Below are positions 45,487-57,287 of a DNA stretch of 64,000 bases, in pieces. Under the pieces are notes generated by a model. That model saw nothing but the letters and a program-made list of their open reading frames with translations, was not told where the DNA came from and made no database searches. Source of the DNA: Penicillus capitatus (taxonomy: Eukaryota; Chlorophyta); contig OZ287704.1 of the NCBI GenBank assembly GCA_965649825.1, positions 434,001 to 498,000 of the forward strand. The letters are read 5' to 3'. Both the position numbers and the translations under genes were made by a program. Every line of letters begins with the position of its first letter. Position 1 is the first letter of the stretch.

Positions 45487-47130
45487 ATGGTTAGCACGCG
45501 TTCCCAGAAGAGACGAAGAGAGGCGTTCGCGGAACCGTCGCCGAGAAAGAAGCTCAACGCCGAGAAGAACAAGAAGAAGGAGTCTTCCAGACCTTCAGAA
45601 GCCCGACGCCGTGCGCAACCGCACTCCCAGGCTCCGGTAAGCGACCGGTTTCCCTCTCAAGTCCGAAGTCTCTCTTTTCTCGCAGCGACCCGTCCCTCGC
45701 CGTTTGATGGTCTGGGGCGACAATGGGTGTGGCCAAGCCTGGCGCGACGGGAGCAACTCCGCAGACTGGAGTGTCCCATTCGAGCCATTTTCCGAAGAAA
45801 GGCCTCAAGTGAGCGGCAACGTCAGCCCCAATGTCGACGTGCTCATATGCTCCCGTCGACTGCAGGTTCTCAACGCAGCACTCGGCTGCATGCACACGGC
45901 GGTCCAGGTGGATGACCGCAGAATTTACACATCCGGATATAACCGCTACGGACAGGTCGGGTGGCCAACGGAGAACGGAAATCGCCACCGTTCCGACGAG
46001 CACTTCAATTCGCCGAGGACGTTCAGCCCTCTCTTCTGCTGCTCCGCCGAGATGATTGTCCAAATCGTGTGCACATTCTACGCGACCTTCGTGCTGACAA
46101 ACATGGGCTGCGTCTATGGATGGGGGACGTTCCGTGACATCCACGGCAGCAAGGCATTCACCGACGGCGTCGAGACTACCTGTCACAGCGAAGTCGTCTA
46201 CGATGCCCGGCCACGCAACCCCGTTGTGAAGATTGCCGCCGGAGCCAACCACATCGTTGCCGTTTTGAAGGTGAATTTGGATCAAGCAAACAAGTGTGGC
46301 ACTTATGGTGTGCTTGTCTTGCAGAGCGGTCAGGTTCTCTCGTGGGGATCCGGAGATCTCGGCCAACTTGGCCGACCGCCTCAGACCTCGATTCGTGGGG
46401 ATGCGCCAAAGACTCCGGTGGAAGGGCTCACCCCTGCTGCCATGGTCTTCCAAGAGAAGACGGTGATTGTCGACGCGTTCTGCACAGACTTCTGCACATT
46501 CCTAAAGGACACTTCGGGACGCATCTTTGCCTGTGGACTCAACGACTGTGGACAGTTGGCCATTCATCCCGAAGAACTGTCCATCGACAAACTGGCCGAT
46601 GCAAAGGAGAGAATCCGTGCCAACATCGTCGTCACCCAGCCCACGGAGGTCGAAGTCCTCACAGCCTTGAAACTCAGGAAGATCGTCGGCGGAAAAGATC
46701 ACTGTCTCGGCCTGACGGAGGAGGGAGCCGTGTACTCGTGGGGATCCTCCGAGCACGGGGTTCTTGGGCGTCGCGACGCGATGTCGACGATGGCAGGCGG
46801 AAGCATTCTGCCTGATCCTCAGCCGGTCGACCGTTTCCAGGGTCGAGAGATGATCGACATCGCAGCCGGATACGTGAGTTCATGCCGGCTGTACCTGTCT
46901 GCATCTCGACCGTCTCTGTTATGCAGGTTGCCTCTGGAGCCATCGACAGCAACGGAAGCGTGTTCACCTGGGGCAGAAACACCTTCCATCGTCTGGGACA
47001 CCCAGTCGGCGAAGACCATCAAGAACCACTCCCCAGAGAAGTGAAGATTGAGCTGGAGCCGAACTGCAAGCCGACAGATCTTTTCATTGGCATGACGCAT
47101 GCAGCCCTTTTGTTCGATGGTGGACACTAA
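45487..47130 (+). CDS. RCC1: RCC1-type regulator of chromosome condensation (Ran GEF), copy B
   Basis: Five exons: 45487-45636, 45686-45808, 45866-46270, 46325-46873 and 46927-47130 (introns 49, 57, 54 and 53 nt); 476 aa. The second and third introns are in frame, so the gene can be misread as one long exon. The N-terminus is longer and more basic than copy A (RSQKRRREAF, SPRKKLNAEKNKKKESS). RCC1 repeats include GCVYGWGTFRDIHG, LSWGSGDLGQLGR, FACGLNDCGQLA and AVYSWGSSEHGVLGR. It shares intron positions and near-equal exon lengths with copy A 2.5 kb upstream, so the two arose by tandem duplication. It also has GANH at the Asp182 position. Which copy supplies the essential Ran exchange activity is not evident. 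Confidence 0.88.
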
Positions 47131-47604
47131 GTGATCAAACTCTATTTAAACTAGCACACTCATTATCAATAACAGCCTCTATTCTGTTCAAGAGCTCTCG
47201 CGTCGCGAAAAGAAGAAACCATCTACGGAATGTCTGAGATTTCTTTTCTTTCTTTTCTGCGGTTTCATCTCGTTCCTGCGCTGACAGAAGATAAAGGCAT
47301 GATCGTCTGTAAATGAGGCAGAGACAATGACTCTTGTTTTCTGTAAAGAAGGCAGCGTCTTTCATCTTGTCGCAGATCGCCAGAAACGACCTGGATACAG
47401 TGATCTCCATCGGCAATCAGAGAGGAGGGAGGGACGATGTCAAAGCTCATACCCGGGTGCGTCGAAGGATTCAATGGATGGGAGGGACATCAAGTTGGAA
47501 TGTCCAACGGTCCGATATGGCAAGAGTCTCTCCCAGGCGTTGCCTGGTAGTTATAGCTCCGAACGTCGTTGCGACAACGCTTCCGAAGAAGGATGTGCTG
47601 GACG

Positions 47605-48676
47605 CTACTCACGGCGTTCGTTGCGAACCGTCACCAGGATGATAATGAAGACGAAGATCCAAGCAGGGAGTACAGTCACGCAGGCTAATACCCCTCCCCG
47701 AATAACCACTCCAATCAGCCACGGCAGACAAAACAACAAAGTCAAGAACAAACCCACGACGACTTGATTGCGAAACCTCCTGAGAATGATCCAATTCGTG
47801 TCAAGAGAACAGTCGGACTGTTTCACTGGCAAACAAGAACACAAGAACGTATGCGTCTCACGCCTTCCGTCATTCGGCAGGAGATTGTCTGGTGGATTTC
47901 GAATGCGGCATCCGACTGATAGAAAGAAGAAGAGTCCGCAGCCTCCTCCGACGCCAATGCCAATCTCAATGCTGCACCATCCAAGAATGTGCGCAGCGCA
48001 GCGAATCATGAACCTTTCTCGGCATTCCCAGTGCTTGCACAAAAAACGCTCCTCTTTTAAAACACTCGCACACGGAGGACTCGATCGCGAAGCTGGATGA
48101 GATGTTGCCCTTCCGGCGATAGCAATACTCTCCAGTGACGTCCTCTTCCAGACACTGGTACTCCTCGTTCTCAGAGTCGTCTATGGGGCTGTCTTCTCTG
48201 CATGACCACTCTGAACAGTACCTCTGACTTGGGGCCCTCGAGGTGCATGCACAGGTTAGGGATTCCGTGAAAGAAATAGCCACACATTCAATCGACTCTC
48301 GGCCGACCACACACTCGGCATATTCGTCAAAACGCTTTGTCGTGCAATCCCAGTGATCGCAAAAAGGCAGCTCCGTCGGGGCACAAGTGCAATTGCCGTA
48401 TTCCCTTTTCATTCGATTCTCCTCCTGCAACGGCCAGTGGAGACATTGACTGCTCGTGTTTCGGAGACAATGGTAGACTTCCGATTCCGTGTTGCTGGCG
48501 GCGCGGCACAGACCGCCTCTGTAGACACCGGACTCTGTGTAGTATCCGGCCACACGCTTCATGCGATTCCAGGACTGCAGACCTTCGTTCAAATCGTAAG
48601 CTGTCTCATTGGACTCTCCCAGTGCCGCAACAACGAGACAAGCCGCAGTACAGAAGTAGTATACAGATGCACCCAT
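47605..48676 (-). CDS. Secreted-face cysteine-rich membrane protein with CxxWxC repeats, frameshifted
   Basis: Not a known family to me. A signal peptide (MGASVYYFCTAACLVVAALG) leads a cysteine-rich ectodomain with at least three units of the form CTCAPTELPFCDHWDCTT, CACTSRAPSQRYCSEWSC and CECFK...LCKHWEC: a C-x-C pair followed by an xC-x-x-W-x-C knot. Two or three TM helices follow (IGIGVGGGCGLFFFLSV and VVVGLFLTLLFCLPWLIGVV, then IFVFIIILVTV). The third unit is broken by a one-base frameshift in the run TTTTAAAAGAG (48055-48062): removing one A joins CECFK to EERFLCKHWEC. Either a sequencing error, a recent mutation or programmed slippage at this homopolymer would explain it. Confidence 0.6.
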
Positions 48677-48699
48677 GGTTCAAACGTTTGCCCAGTGTT

Positions 48700-51169
48700 A
48701 AAGAATGCACCGCTGAGATCGACGTCAACCTGGTGCTTTAGAATGCAGGGTCGGAAAGCGGTTGCTGGCGGTTTTTGTCATGACACTCTATGAGCAGCCG
48801 TCAAGCGTTGATGACTGACCGAAGAAGAGGGTCACACTTATTGACAGTGTCGAAGTGCTTCACTTGTAGACAGAGTGAACCGGCGACAATGGTCCAAAAC
48901 CTATTCGATCGACCGTTTTTTGTCGATACTGATCCCGCCACGTATTTTGCCTTCAAATCTCAGCCGTCTGATAAAGAATAGAATAAGGCTTTGACATGTC
49001 ACCAAAGCTCTGTCCCTAGCGCTGCAATGTTTAACAGAGCGCCTTGCAAGTGCTGATATGAGGTAAGACCATCCATCTCATGAGTGCCTGGGACTTGAGC
49101 AAATGGTCGTTTGTCATCGTCATCCATGATTTCGAGCCTCATTGGTGTCGATAGTGCCAGGATGATCACTGGACTGAGACCGAGGACGATCGATGCTGTG
49201 TTTGATGAACAGCGAGGCTTTCAGCGAACCTTTCGTCTGAATATGCGACAGACGGCGTTGAAAATGTCCATCCGACGCCACCGGCTGCGAACTTTGTCTT
49301 CCAGTGCGATTCAGCGGCACGGGCAAAGGGTTCTCACGCACGGCCTATGCTCATTTCATTCCGGATGAGATCCGAGAATTTTTGCCTTTTGATGTTCGGA
49401 CACATTTTGCTAGCACGTCTTTGAAAAAAGAGACACGAGAGTCGCTCTCTGTTTGGAACCAGTTTAAACACCGTCTTGTTTGCAATAAGACTCATGCAGT
49501 GAACTGCTGCCGACACGGATTTACGATGCACATAGATAAACATCTCCATCTCATGGCACACAGCCGTTCCATTCGATGCCGGACACCAAGGAATGCCATG
49601 AATTTCCGGATGCTCTGCGAAGGCCATCGTTCTCTGGTTCGTCGGCGTCGCCACTGATGTACGCATCCTTCGAAGACGTTCTGACTCAAAGGCGACGACG
49701 TGTGTTTATCCATTGAGAAGCTGATGCCGTCCGTGCACACGGCGACGTCTTCGCCAGGGGGAGCGTAGCAGTGAAGGTCGGCCGTTCTGCTCTGCCTTCC
49801 ACGTTTGAGGGAGTTAGGACCACAGACAACTCCGAAACCGATACGCGTTACACCGACGAAAACGCATTCTCGATGGCGTTCGCGATGGAAGCGTCCGAAA
49901 CTGGCGGCCGCCTCGACTGTTTATTTCGTTTGGACAGCGAAGTAAAGAATTTGGAAGCAGCTCAGTGATGCTGTCCTTCCGATGCAGTAGTGACTCCATC
50001 CACATTCTCAACGCAGACAGATGAAACGGATCATGTGATCGATGGGTATCAAGCGACCCAAGGACACACCCAGAAGATAACAGATTATCCATCCTGGTGA
50101 TCAGAAGCGCACTGGATAACGATCGTTGGCATACAGGGCTTCGTCGACGGCAGCCGAAAATGCCGAGAACCGCTGCCGACGACAAGTGGCCTCGGAAGCA
50201 ACAGTATCCAAGTTCAAGCGCTGGGATCTTTGTTTGGTGTCTCTTGGAGGATGCCTTTCTGGGCGATCGCTGTCATCTGATGGCCCTTGTCTCTTTGCAC
50301 TGCAGCACGTTGTGGAACACTTCTGGGATCACCTTTGAACAGTCAATGACTCGACCTGTAACCGGGATTGCTCATCTCTTGTCAAGGCCGCTAGGCAGTA
50401 GCGGTGGGTTTTGTACTCGATCACAGCACAGTTAGCAGTTCTGCTTCTCCAAGGACCATTCATCCTGAGATTGGATAACGGTCGTTGCCTTATGTCAGTC
50501 TCGGTAGCAGCCAACTTTTGAGAGTTTAAAGACATTGTTAAATGTGGCACACAAGGTGCGAAGGTCCAAGTTGACTATGCTACACACCTCAGACTGCATT
50601 TAACCTTGTGAAAGAGTAAGTGATTTTTACCCGCGGCCTCTCATGGATCAGCCATAACCGCCAATTCTGCATCCTCAGAAGTAACATATCTTCACACCCA
50701 GACAGGATAACGGCACACTCCGTTCCATAGCAGGACCTTTGGGTGTCGGCAGCATTCTCAATCGGGACACCTAGCGCTTGCTTATTGCGCGACGGTTTCG
50801 TCGTTGGTGATTACGTCGCCATCGCCAACTGCCTCGCACGGTTGCGACTTCCATTTGCGGTACAAAACCATCGGCGATTCTGCACTGTGTTCCTTTCTTC
50901 GTTTCTTAAGGTTTTTGGACGTTTTTCGGTACGTCCACCCTTTCAGCTGAATCGCTTCCGGTTGCCGCTCTCTTTACGACTTCCACCTACCGACGTCCAA
51001 GACCCTGCTTTTTCGACGCTCTCGCCCTCCGAAGCCATCTGCTCGAGAGGTCGGATGCCGACTCCGACCATTCGGCACTCCGGTTGCGCGAGCCTTCGAC
51101 AATCAGTCGAATCTCTCCTCCTGCCCTCATGGGCATTTTCTTCACACGACCAACCCCACCGGTCGTCCG
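48700..51169. other. Unresolved stretch
   Basis: No confident gene. Minus-strand frames at 49666-49334 and 50550-50329 and the plus frame 50743-51216 have uncertain coding character. Composition and short open pieces resemble the MATH-like region at 16.8-20.3 kb, but I saw no motif strong enough to claim it. Confidence 0.25.
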
Positions 51170-51690
51170 CGTCATGCAAGTCGCCAGGTGACGAATTCCT
51201 CGCCCTTTACGAATGAAAAGGCATCGACTCGGCACTGTCTAGGTCGCGGGGCACGGAACGGTTGACGTCTGCATTGACAGCGGCAGCGAAGGACGACGCG
51301 TCTGGGAGAATCCAGCGCGAGCCAAGCAGGTCCCAAAATGTCCGCGACGCGATGGACAGGGGACTTTTCAGAAAAAGAACAGTGGAATAGGCACCGACCG
51401 GGTCGTGGTATGGCGCCTGAAGGGGGTCTGACGGTTGACGGACCGCCATGGTAGATGCAGCGGGTTGCCGATCTTTTCTCGGATACCCGTTTTTCGTATC
51501 GCCATGGACGAGATGATCGGTCGGTCCTCCGTCTTGCGTCAAGGCGGTCAAGAAAAACATTTGCGCCGATTCCCCCGGCTGCAAAGAATCCTGTCACTGG
51601 GAAACGAGGCCAGGCTACCACAGGCAGAACGTCAAGGTATGTCCGTTAGCCACCAAAAACTAATTCGAGTTGCGTTTCTCTGACGACGTT
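51170..51690. repeat. Dispersed repeat R2, copy 2 (inverted)
   Basis: Inverted copy of the repeat at 30885-31480. Read on the minus strand it keeps the same landmarks in the same order and the small open frame beginning MAVRQPSDPLQAPYHD with ILPDASSFAAAV. It directly abuts the minisatellite, whereas in copy 1 about 1.8 kb separates them. Confidence 0.7.
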
Positions 51691-51708
51691 CTTAGGTCTG
51701 AAACCGGA

Positions 51709-53575
51709 TCTAGACAGCCGGCACCCGACAGCCGGCCCTCAAGACAGCCGGCACCCGACAGCCGGCCCTCAAGACAGCCGGCACCCGACAGCCGGCCCTC
51801 AAGACAGCCGGCACCCGACAGCCGGCCCTCAAGACAGCCGGCACCCGACAGCCGGCCCTCAAGACAGCCGGCACCCGACAGCCGGCCCTCAAGACAGCCG
51901 GCACCCGACAGCCGGCCCTCAAGACAGCCGGCACCCGACAGCCGGCCCTCAAGACAGCCGGCACCCGACAGCCGGCCCTCAAGACAGCCGGCACCCGACA
52001 GCCGGCACTCAGAAGCCGGCAACGATGAAGCCGGTGGCCTCGAAGACAGCCGGCGCCCGACAGCCGGCCCTGAAGAAAGCCGGCACCAGACAGCCGGCAC
52101 CCAGAAGCCGGCATCGAAGAAAGCCGGCGGCGAAGAAAGCCGGCACCCAGAAGCAGTCGGCGAAGACAGCCGGCGCCCGACAGCCGGCCCTGAAGAAAGC
52201 CGGCACCAGACAGCCGGCACCCAGAAGCCGGCATCGAAGAAAGCCGGGGGCGAAGAAAGCCGGCACCCAGAAGCAGTCGGCGAAGACAGCCGGCACCGAG
52301 CAGCCGGAACCCAGAAGCCGGCGGCCTCGAAGAAAGCCGGCGGCGAAGGCAGCCGGCACCGAGCAGCCGGAACCCAGAAGCCGTCGGCGAAGAAAGCCGG
52401 CATCGAAACAGCCGGCGGCGAAGACTGCCGTACTCAGAAGCCGGCCTTGAAGACAGCCGGCACCCGACAGCCGGCAACGATGAAGCCGGTGGCCTCGAAG
52501 ACAGATGGCGCCCGACAGCCGGCCCTCAAGACAGCCGGCACCAGACAGCCGGCACCCAGAAGCCGGCGGCGAAGAAAGCCGGCGGCGAAGAAGCCGGCAC
52601 CCAGAAGCAGTCGGCGAAGACAGCCGGCACCGAGCAGCCGGAACCCAGAAGCCGTCGGCGAAGAAAGCCGGCATCGAAACAGCCGGCGGCGAAGACTGCC
52701 GTACTCAGAAGCCGGCGGCGAAGACTGCCGTACTCAGAAGCCGGCCTTGAAGACAGCCGGCACCCGACAGCCGGCAACGATGAAGCCGGTGGCCTCGAAG
52801 ACAGATGGCGCCCGACAGCCGGCCCTCAAGACAGCCGGCACCCAGAAGCCGGCATCGAAGACAGCCGGCCTTGAAGACAGCCGGCACCCGACAGCCGGCA
52901 CCCAGAAGGCGGCAACTAGAAGGCAGCGGCGGCGAAGATAGCCGGCTCTAGAAAGCCGGCGACGAAGCTGCCGGCCTTGAAGACAGCCGGCACCAGACAG
53001 CCGGCATCGAAGACAGCCGGCCCTCAAGACAGCCGGCACCAGACAGCCGGCACCAGACAGCCGGCACCAGACAGCCGGCACCAGACAGCCGGCACCAGAC
53101 AGCCGGCACCAGACAGCCGGCCTTAAAGAAAGCCGGCACCCGACAGCCGGCACCCAGAAGGCGGCAACTAGAAGGCGGCAACTAGAAGGCAGCCGGCAGC
53201 AGACAGCCTGCACCCAGAAGCCGGCATCGAAGACAGCCGGCGGCGAAGAAAGCCGGCCTTGAATAGCTGGCAGCCATGAAGGAAGCCGGCACCCAGAAGC
53301 CGGCGACGAAGCGGCCTGCAGCCACGAAGAAGCCGGCTTCAGACAGCCGGCGACGAAGACAGCCGGCGGAGATATCTGCCGGCACACAACAGCCGGAGGC
53401 GAAGACTGCCGGTACTCAGAAGCCGGCATCAAAGACAGCCGGCGAAGATAACTGCCGGCACCCAACAGCCGCCGGCGAAGACTGCCGGTACTCAGAAGCA
53501 GGCGGCGAAGACAGCCGGCACCCAGAAGGCGGCGGCGGCGAAGACAGCCGGCAACGAAAGAAGAAGAAGTAAAGC
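51709..53575. repeat. 30-bp GC-rich minisatellite (CAGCCGGC family)
   Basis: From 51709 to about 52005 a 30-bp unit built as ACAGCCGGCACCCG plus ACAGCCGGCCCTCAAG repeats about ten times with no visible mismatch. It then degrades into variants sharing the core CAGCCGGC up to about 53575. Because 30 is divisible by three and the unit lacks stops, it is open in several frames on both strands (plus PAPDSRPSRQ, minus GAGCLEGRLS decapeptides). I do not treat these as genes. Confidence 0.9.
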
Positions 53576-53965
53576 AGCCTCCAGCAGCAGAAGAAGACAA
53601 ACGAAGAACCACGAAGCCTCCAGCAGCAGCAGAAGAACCACGAAGCCTCCAGCAGCAGCAGAAGAACCACGAAGCCTCCAGCAGCAGCAGAAGAACTACA
53701 AAGCCTCCAGCAGCAGAAGAAGAACTACAAAGCCTCCAGCAGCAGCACAAGAACCACGAAGCATCCAGCAGCAGAAGAAGAAGAACCACAAAGCCTCCAG
53801 CAGCAGCAGCAGAACCACAAAGCCTCCAGCAGCAGCAGCAGAAGAAGTAAAGAAGCCTCCAGCAGCAGCAGCAGAAGAAGAAGAAGTAAAGAAGCCTCCA
53901 GCAGCAGCAGAAGAAGAACCACAAAGCCTCCAGCAGCAGCAGCAGAACCACAAAGCCTCCAGTCT
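53576..53965. repeat. CAG-rich tandem repeat (CCTCCAGCAGCAG...)
   Basis: About a dozen units of the form AAGCCTCCAGCAGCAGCAGAAGAACCACG, 25-35 bp, with variable CAG number. On the minus strand the unit reads GCTGCTGCTGGAGGCTT, the same block found at the start of the array next to GST copy 1. Confidence 0.85.
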
Positions 53966-53984
53966 GCGTTTCAGTTGTTGTGGG

Positions 53985-55300
53985 AATTTCAATTACCTCC
54001 ACAAACGTAACCGTGTAGCGTTTCTGCAAGTCTCTGTTTCATTTTATCTTTGAGCTTTTGAGAATGCTGGACCTGCACCAACTGGATTATACAATCTTGA
54101 TGATGTAGTATTGAATCGATCACATTCTGTCCTCATATTTTTTCATAAAAAGATTGTGAAGCTGTTTAGGCCATCTTTATGGCTATTGTACAGACACATG
54201 TTATCCTGTTTAGGCCATCTTTGTGGCAATTGTACAGACACATGTTTAAGCTGTTTAGGCCATCTTTGTGGCAACTGTCCAGACACAGTAGACGATGTAG
54301 CTTGCGATAACGAACGCGTCGAAAACGCAGAATAGGACGTCCTTTATGCATCCATTTGCAGGCTGCTAAAGCTGTGTTCGATCGATTCGCTTAAAACCTG
54401 CAGGACTCAGAGGACCACAAAGAAGCTCAGTTGTGTACTACTACCACCCCAATGTCATCTCTTGCTAGCTGTCATTTAGAACTGAAGAAAGAATATCCAA
54501 GACTACAGAAATTTCATGAACGCGTGCGCAGGTTCGGCACTAACCCAGTGTGGAGGAGAGGTTTTTGTCACAGATCGATGCTCCTGAATGCACAAACAGT
54601 TCAAGGACGAACAAGAAAGATCCGTACTTGCCCGTATCATCTCGCAGTACGTTTTGATGTTCGGATAGTCTTTGAAGGTCATCCCAAACCTTGCTAGAAT
54701 CAAGAGCATCGACGCCAACATCGCATCTAGCAAAACGTCGCGTTTTCAGACAGCGCCAATTGCCAAAGATCAGCACCAGCGAGAGTGAATGCGTCTGTTG
54801 CTGCGTGTTTCTGCGCACCCAGATATGTATCCCACAGAGCCATCTCTGCCTGGAAGCACACATGGCTGATCTGATGCTCCAGTCGGTGGATGATACTTTA
54901 GTCTCTTCGATCTGCTGTTGATCATGTTGTTTTCCAGTTCCTCTATGACACGGATTTGAATGCTTCCTGCTGATAAGCAGATCCATAGCCTACCATAAAA
55001 CAAGTGTCGTTTCGCTGCTTTATATCTGTCACAATGGCATCGAAGCATCGTTGCAACACCTAGGGCCGAGCATCTATCGAAGGATAGGGGATATGCGTGC
55101 AATAACGACTTTTGTCTTTTCGATCGAATCCGACGGGAGAAGCGGTTTTCGGCGTACTGATTTTCCAAGTGCATGACGATGACATCCGACTCGTCAGCAC
55201 GACATCTCCATCTCTAAACGTTGGAAGTTGTCCTCTCGGATTCAATGAGATGACTGGCGATTTGTGTTCCTCGAGATTTTACAACATGTTGTCTGCGACA
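53985..55300 (-). pseudogene. Glutathione S-transferase pseudogene (copy 2, more complete)
   Basis: Reading the minus strand gives most of a cytosolic GST: LEEHKSPVISLNPRGQLPTF and RDGDVV (N-domain with the cis-proline loop QLPTF), then after a missing base DESDVIVMHLENQYAEN, and after another missing base LLPSDSIEKTK. A 50-nt intron then joins to VLQRCFDAIVTDIKQRNDTC. The C-domain is RLEHQISHVCFQAEMALWD and FTLA, joined by a 50-nt intron to DAMLASMLLILARFG and MTFKDYPNIKTYCEMI. Two single-base deletions and an in-frame TAA before LEEHK break the N-terminal half while the C-domain is intact, so this is a decaying gene (or a poorly sequenced one). Intron style matches the resident genome, so it is a native duplicate. 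Confidence 0.6.
54162..54289. repeat. ~45-bp tandem repeat, three units
   Basis: Three units beginning CTGTTTAGGCCATCTTTGTG lie in the 3' flank of the GST copy. The inverted partner at 27980-28065 has only two units, so the number has changed since duplication. Confidence 0.8.
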
Positions 55301-55309
55301 GAGATGGGG

Positions 55310-57287
55310 TGAAGAACGTGACTCTTAGAAAATTCGAGGAGTTTGCCCTATCGCGGAAGACACTTTTCTTCCAAGACGGTCATCGCTCGACAGCAGTAGA
55401 CAGATCCTGACCCCCAGTAAATCAAACGGTCATGCGCCCTCGCCCTCGCCCTCGCCCTCGCGATTCTTCGACGCTCAAATGATTCTAGGAGGATACGGTA
55501 AATACGCATCAATTTCTGAAAAGACTGATGGCAAGGCGGCGGAACAGGAAGGAGGCTTTTTCGCACTACCCAGGAGAGAAGACGTTCTTTGGAAAGCTCC
55601 GAATCTGGACAGCTTATTGATCCATGACCTTCGCAGATGGTCAGATCTGGAAAAGGATTCAGATCACGCGTCTTCGAGACCGGCCATCGTCCTACCACTA
55701 CAGATCGGGGAACTCTATGTACAGGAGAGCAGCCATTTACATTCCAGTTCTCTCTCTTGTTACACCTTGGTTGACATCGCCCCTTGCCAGCTGCGTGCGA
55801 AACAGGAAGTTCGAAAGGCAGCTGTGGATATGTTCCTCGTCTGCTCTCGAAGACACAGGTAGCCCTTCGGGATAAGGCCGTGCAGACGGAGGGATCACGG
55901 GATGCATAAGAGGAGACTACTCGTATGTCTTTTGTCGTCGACTCGACCAACCTGAGTAACTTAATCTTCCAAATAGGCAGGCAGCACGACGCAGGCAGTT
56001 TTCCGTGCTACGCGCACCGCGGCGTCGACCCCGCGAAAACGATCCAATCCTGAGAACTAGCGGCAACTCGATCATTTGAACTGGAGACTGTGAGATGGCG
56101 ACCGAGAGGAACGGATGCTCGACGGTCGAGCAGAAGAGGACGAAGTCATCCACAGTACTTTTACAGTTTCCCATCAATCTGGTATTCACTGAACGGATTG
56201 AACATTGCGCTGCGCGAAATCAGAACGCCGCACTTTACGCAATGCCTCGATCGCTTTCACACACCTTCCATCTGCCCGATGCTGCATGCACATTAGTTCT
56301 TCTCGGAGCCAATCTTCCAAAGCGATTCGCGGCCAGTTCTCGATCCCTCCAGGTCTGAAGCTCTTCGTTAAATAGATAACAGTGCAGCTTATGGAGTACC
56401 AAATAAGGCACTAGGACGGACGTATCCAAGTCACAGAACGCATCTCTGACTCGGACGTCAATGTTATAATTCTCCGAGGCTTCTGGTGTGTGTGCAGGAT
56501 TCCGCGATCGACTCCCTTTTCAGGCTCTGATACGGTGCCGACCTTTGTAAGCATCTGAGTTCCTGTCCCAGAGAAAGACAGCAGCAAACGGATGAACGAG
56601 TCGTCGCAAAGTCTGCCAAAAACATTCCTGATTACGCGCTACGTCTGCTTCGGCGCGGAAGATAGTGAATGATCTGTCATGGCGGGTTGCCGCTGTTAAT
56701 CGCTCTCTTCTCCCCGGGACAACCTGAACCACTTGTCCACTGTCTTGATCCCCGAACTCTCCGGGGGACAGCGACGAGGATGGGACTCGCTCGCTTTTGA
56801 ACGGGAGAATTCGTTCACGCAAAACAGAGTGCTCTGGACCGAGTGAGTCTCTGCATCGACAGAGATGTGAGAGCGATTAGACGAGATCCGCCAACTGAAC
56901 GCAAGCGGGTTCGGAAATCGGCTGACCTGTGCAGTTCAAGGTACTCGACAGGTGCACCGATGAAGCCGTTCTCGAGCTTCGAGCACGCCGCAATGGCGTT
57001 GGAGGGTGTCATTTCCTCCAATGCGCCTTCCAAGTCGCCAGAAGACACGGCCTCGAAACGGCGGTCGGCAGAGCAGACATAGCGAGCGGCAGCAGACACG
57101 TGTTTTCGTCACATCAAGAATTAAAAATCGTCTTCAAGAACAAGAATCGTTCTTGCGCAGAGCACACTGCGTGTCATGGCTATTTACGCTGAAAACAAAA
57201 AAGTCACGTCACTGATTCTAACCCGAACTATGTCTTCGGTTCGCTTGGAAAGAGAAAAAACTTCTAACTTATCTGATGTCGATCCGC
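55310..57287. other. Unresolved stretch with possible intron-rich gene(s)
   Basis: Minus-strand pieces such as VQVVPGRRERLTAATRHDRS (about 56710), SVLVPYLVLHKLHCYLFNEE (about 56410) and VDDFVLFCSTVEHPFLSVAI (about 56150) have protein-like composition and suggest one or two multi-exon genes. I could not join them or recognise a domain. Confidence 0.25.
55434..55462. repeat. (CGCCCT)n hexanucleotide repeat
   Basis: About four and a half copies of a C-rich hexamer; on the minus strand it reads as alternating Ala-Arg. Confidence 0.8.

Noticed and set aside
51709-53575. Regular repeats as a CRISPR array
   Set aside because: The units are contiguous with no unique spacers, and the genome is eukaryotic.
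51660-54029. Long open frames (up to 431 codons) on both strands of the minisatellite
   Set aside because: They are translations of a repeat unit divisible by three; simultaneous openness on both strands argues against coding.
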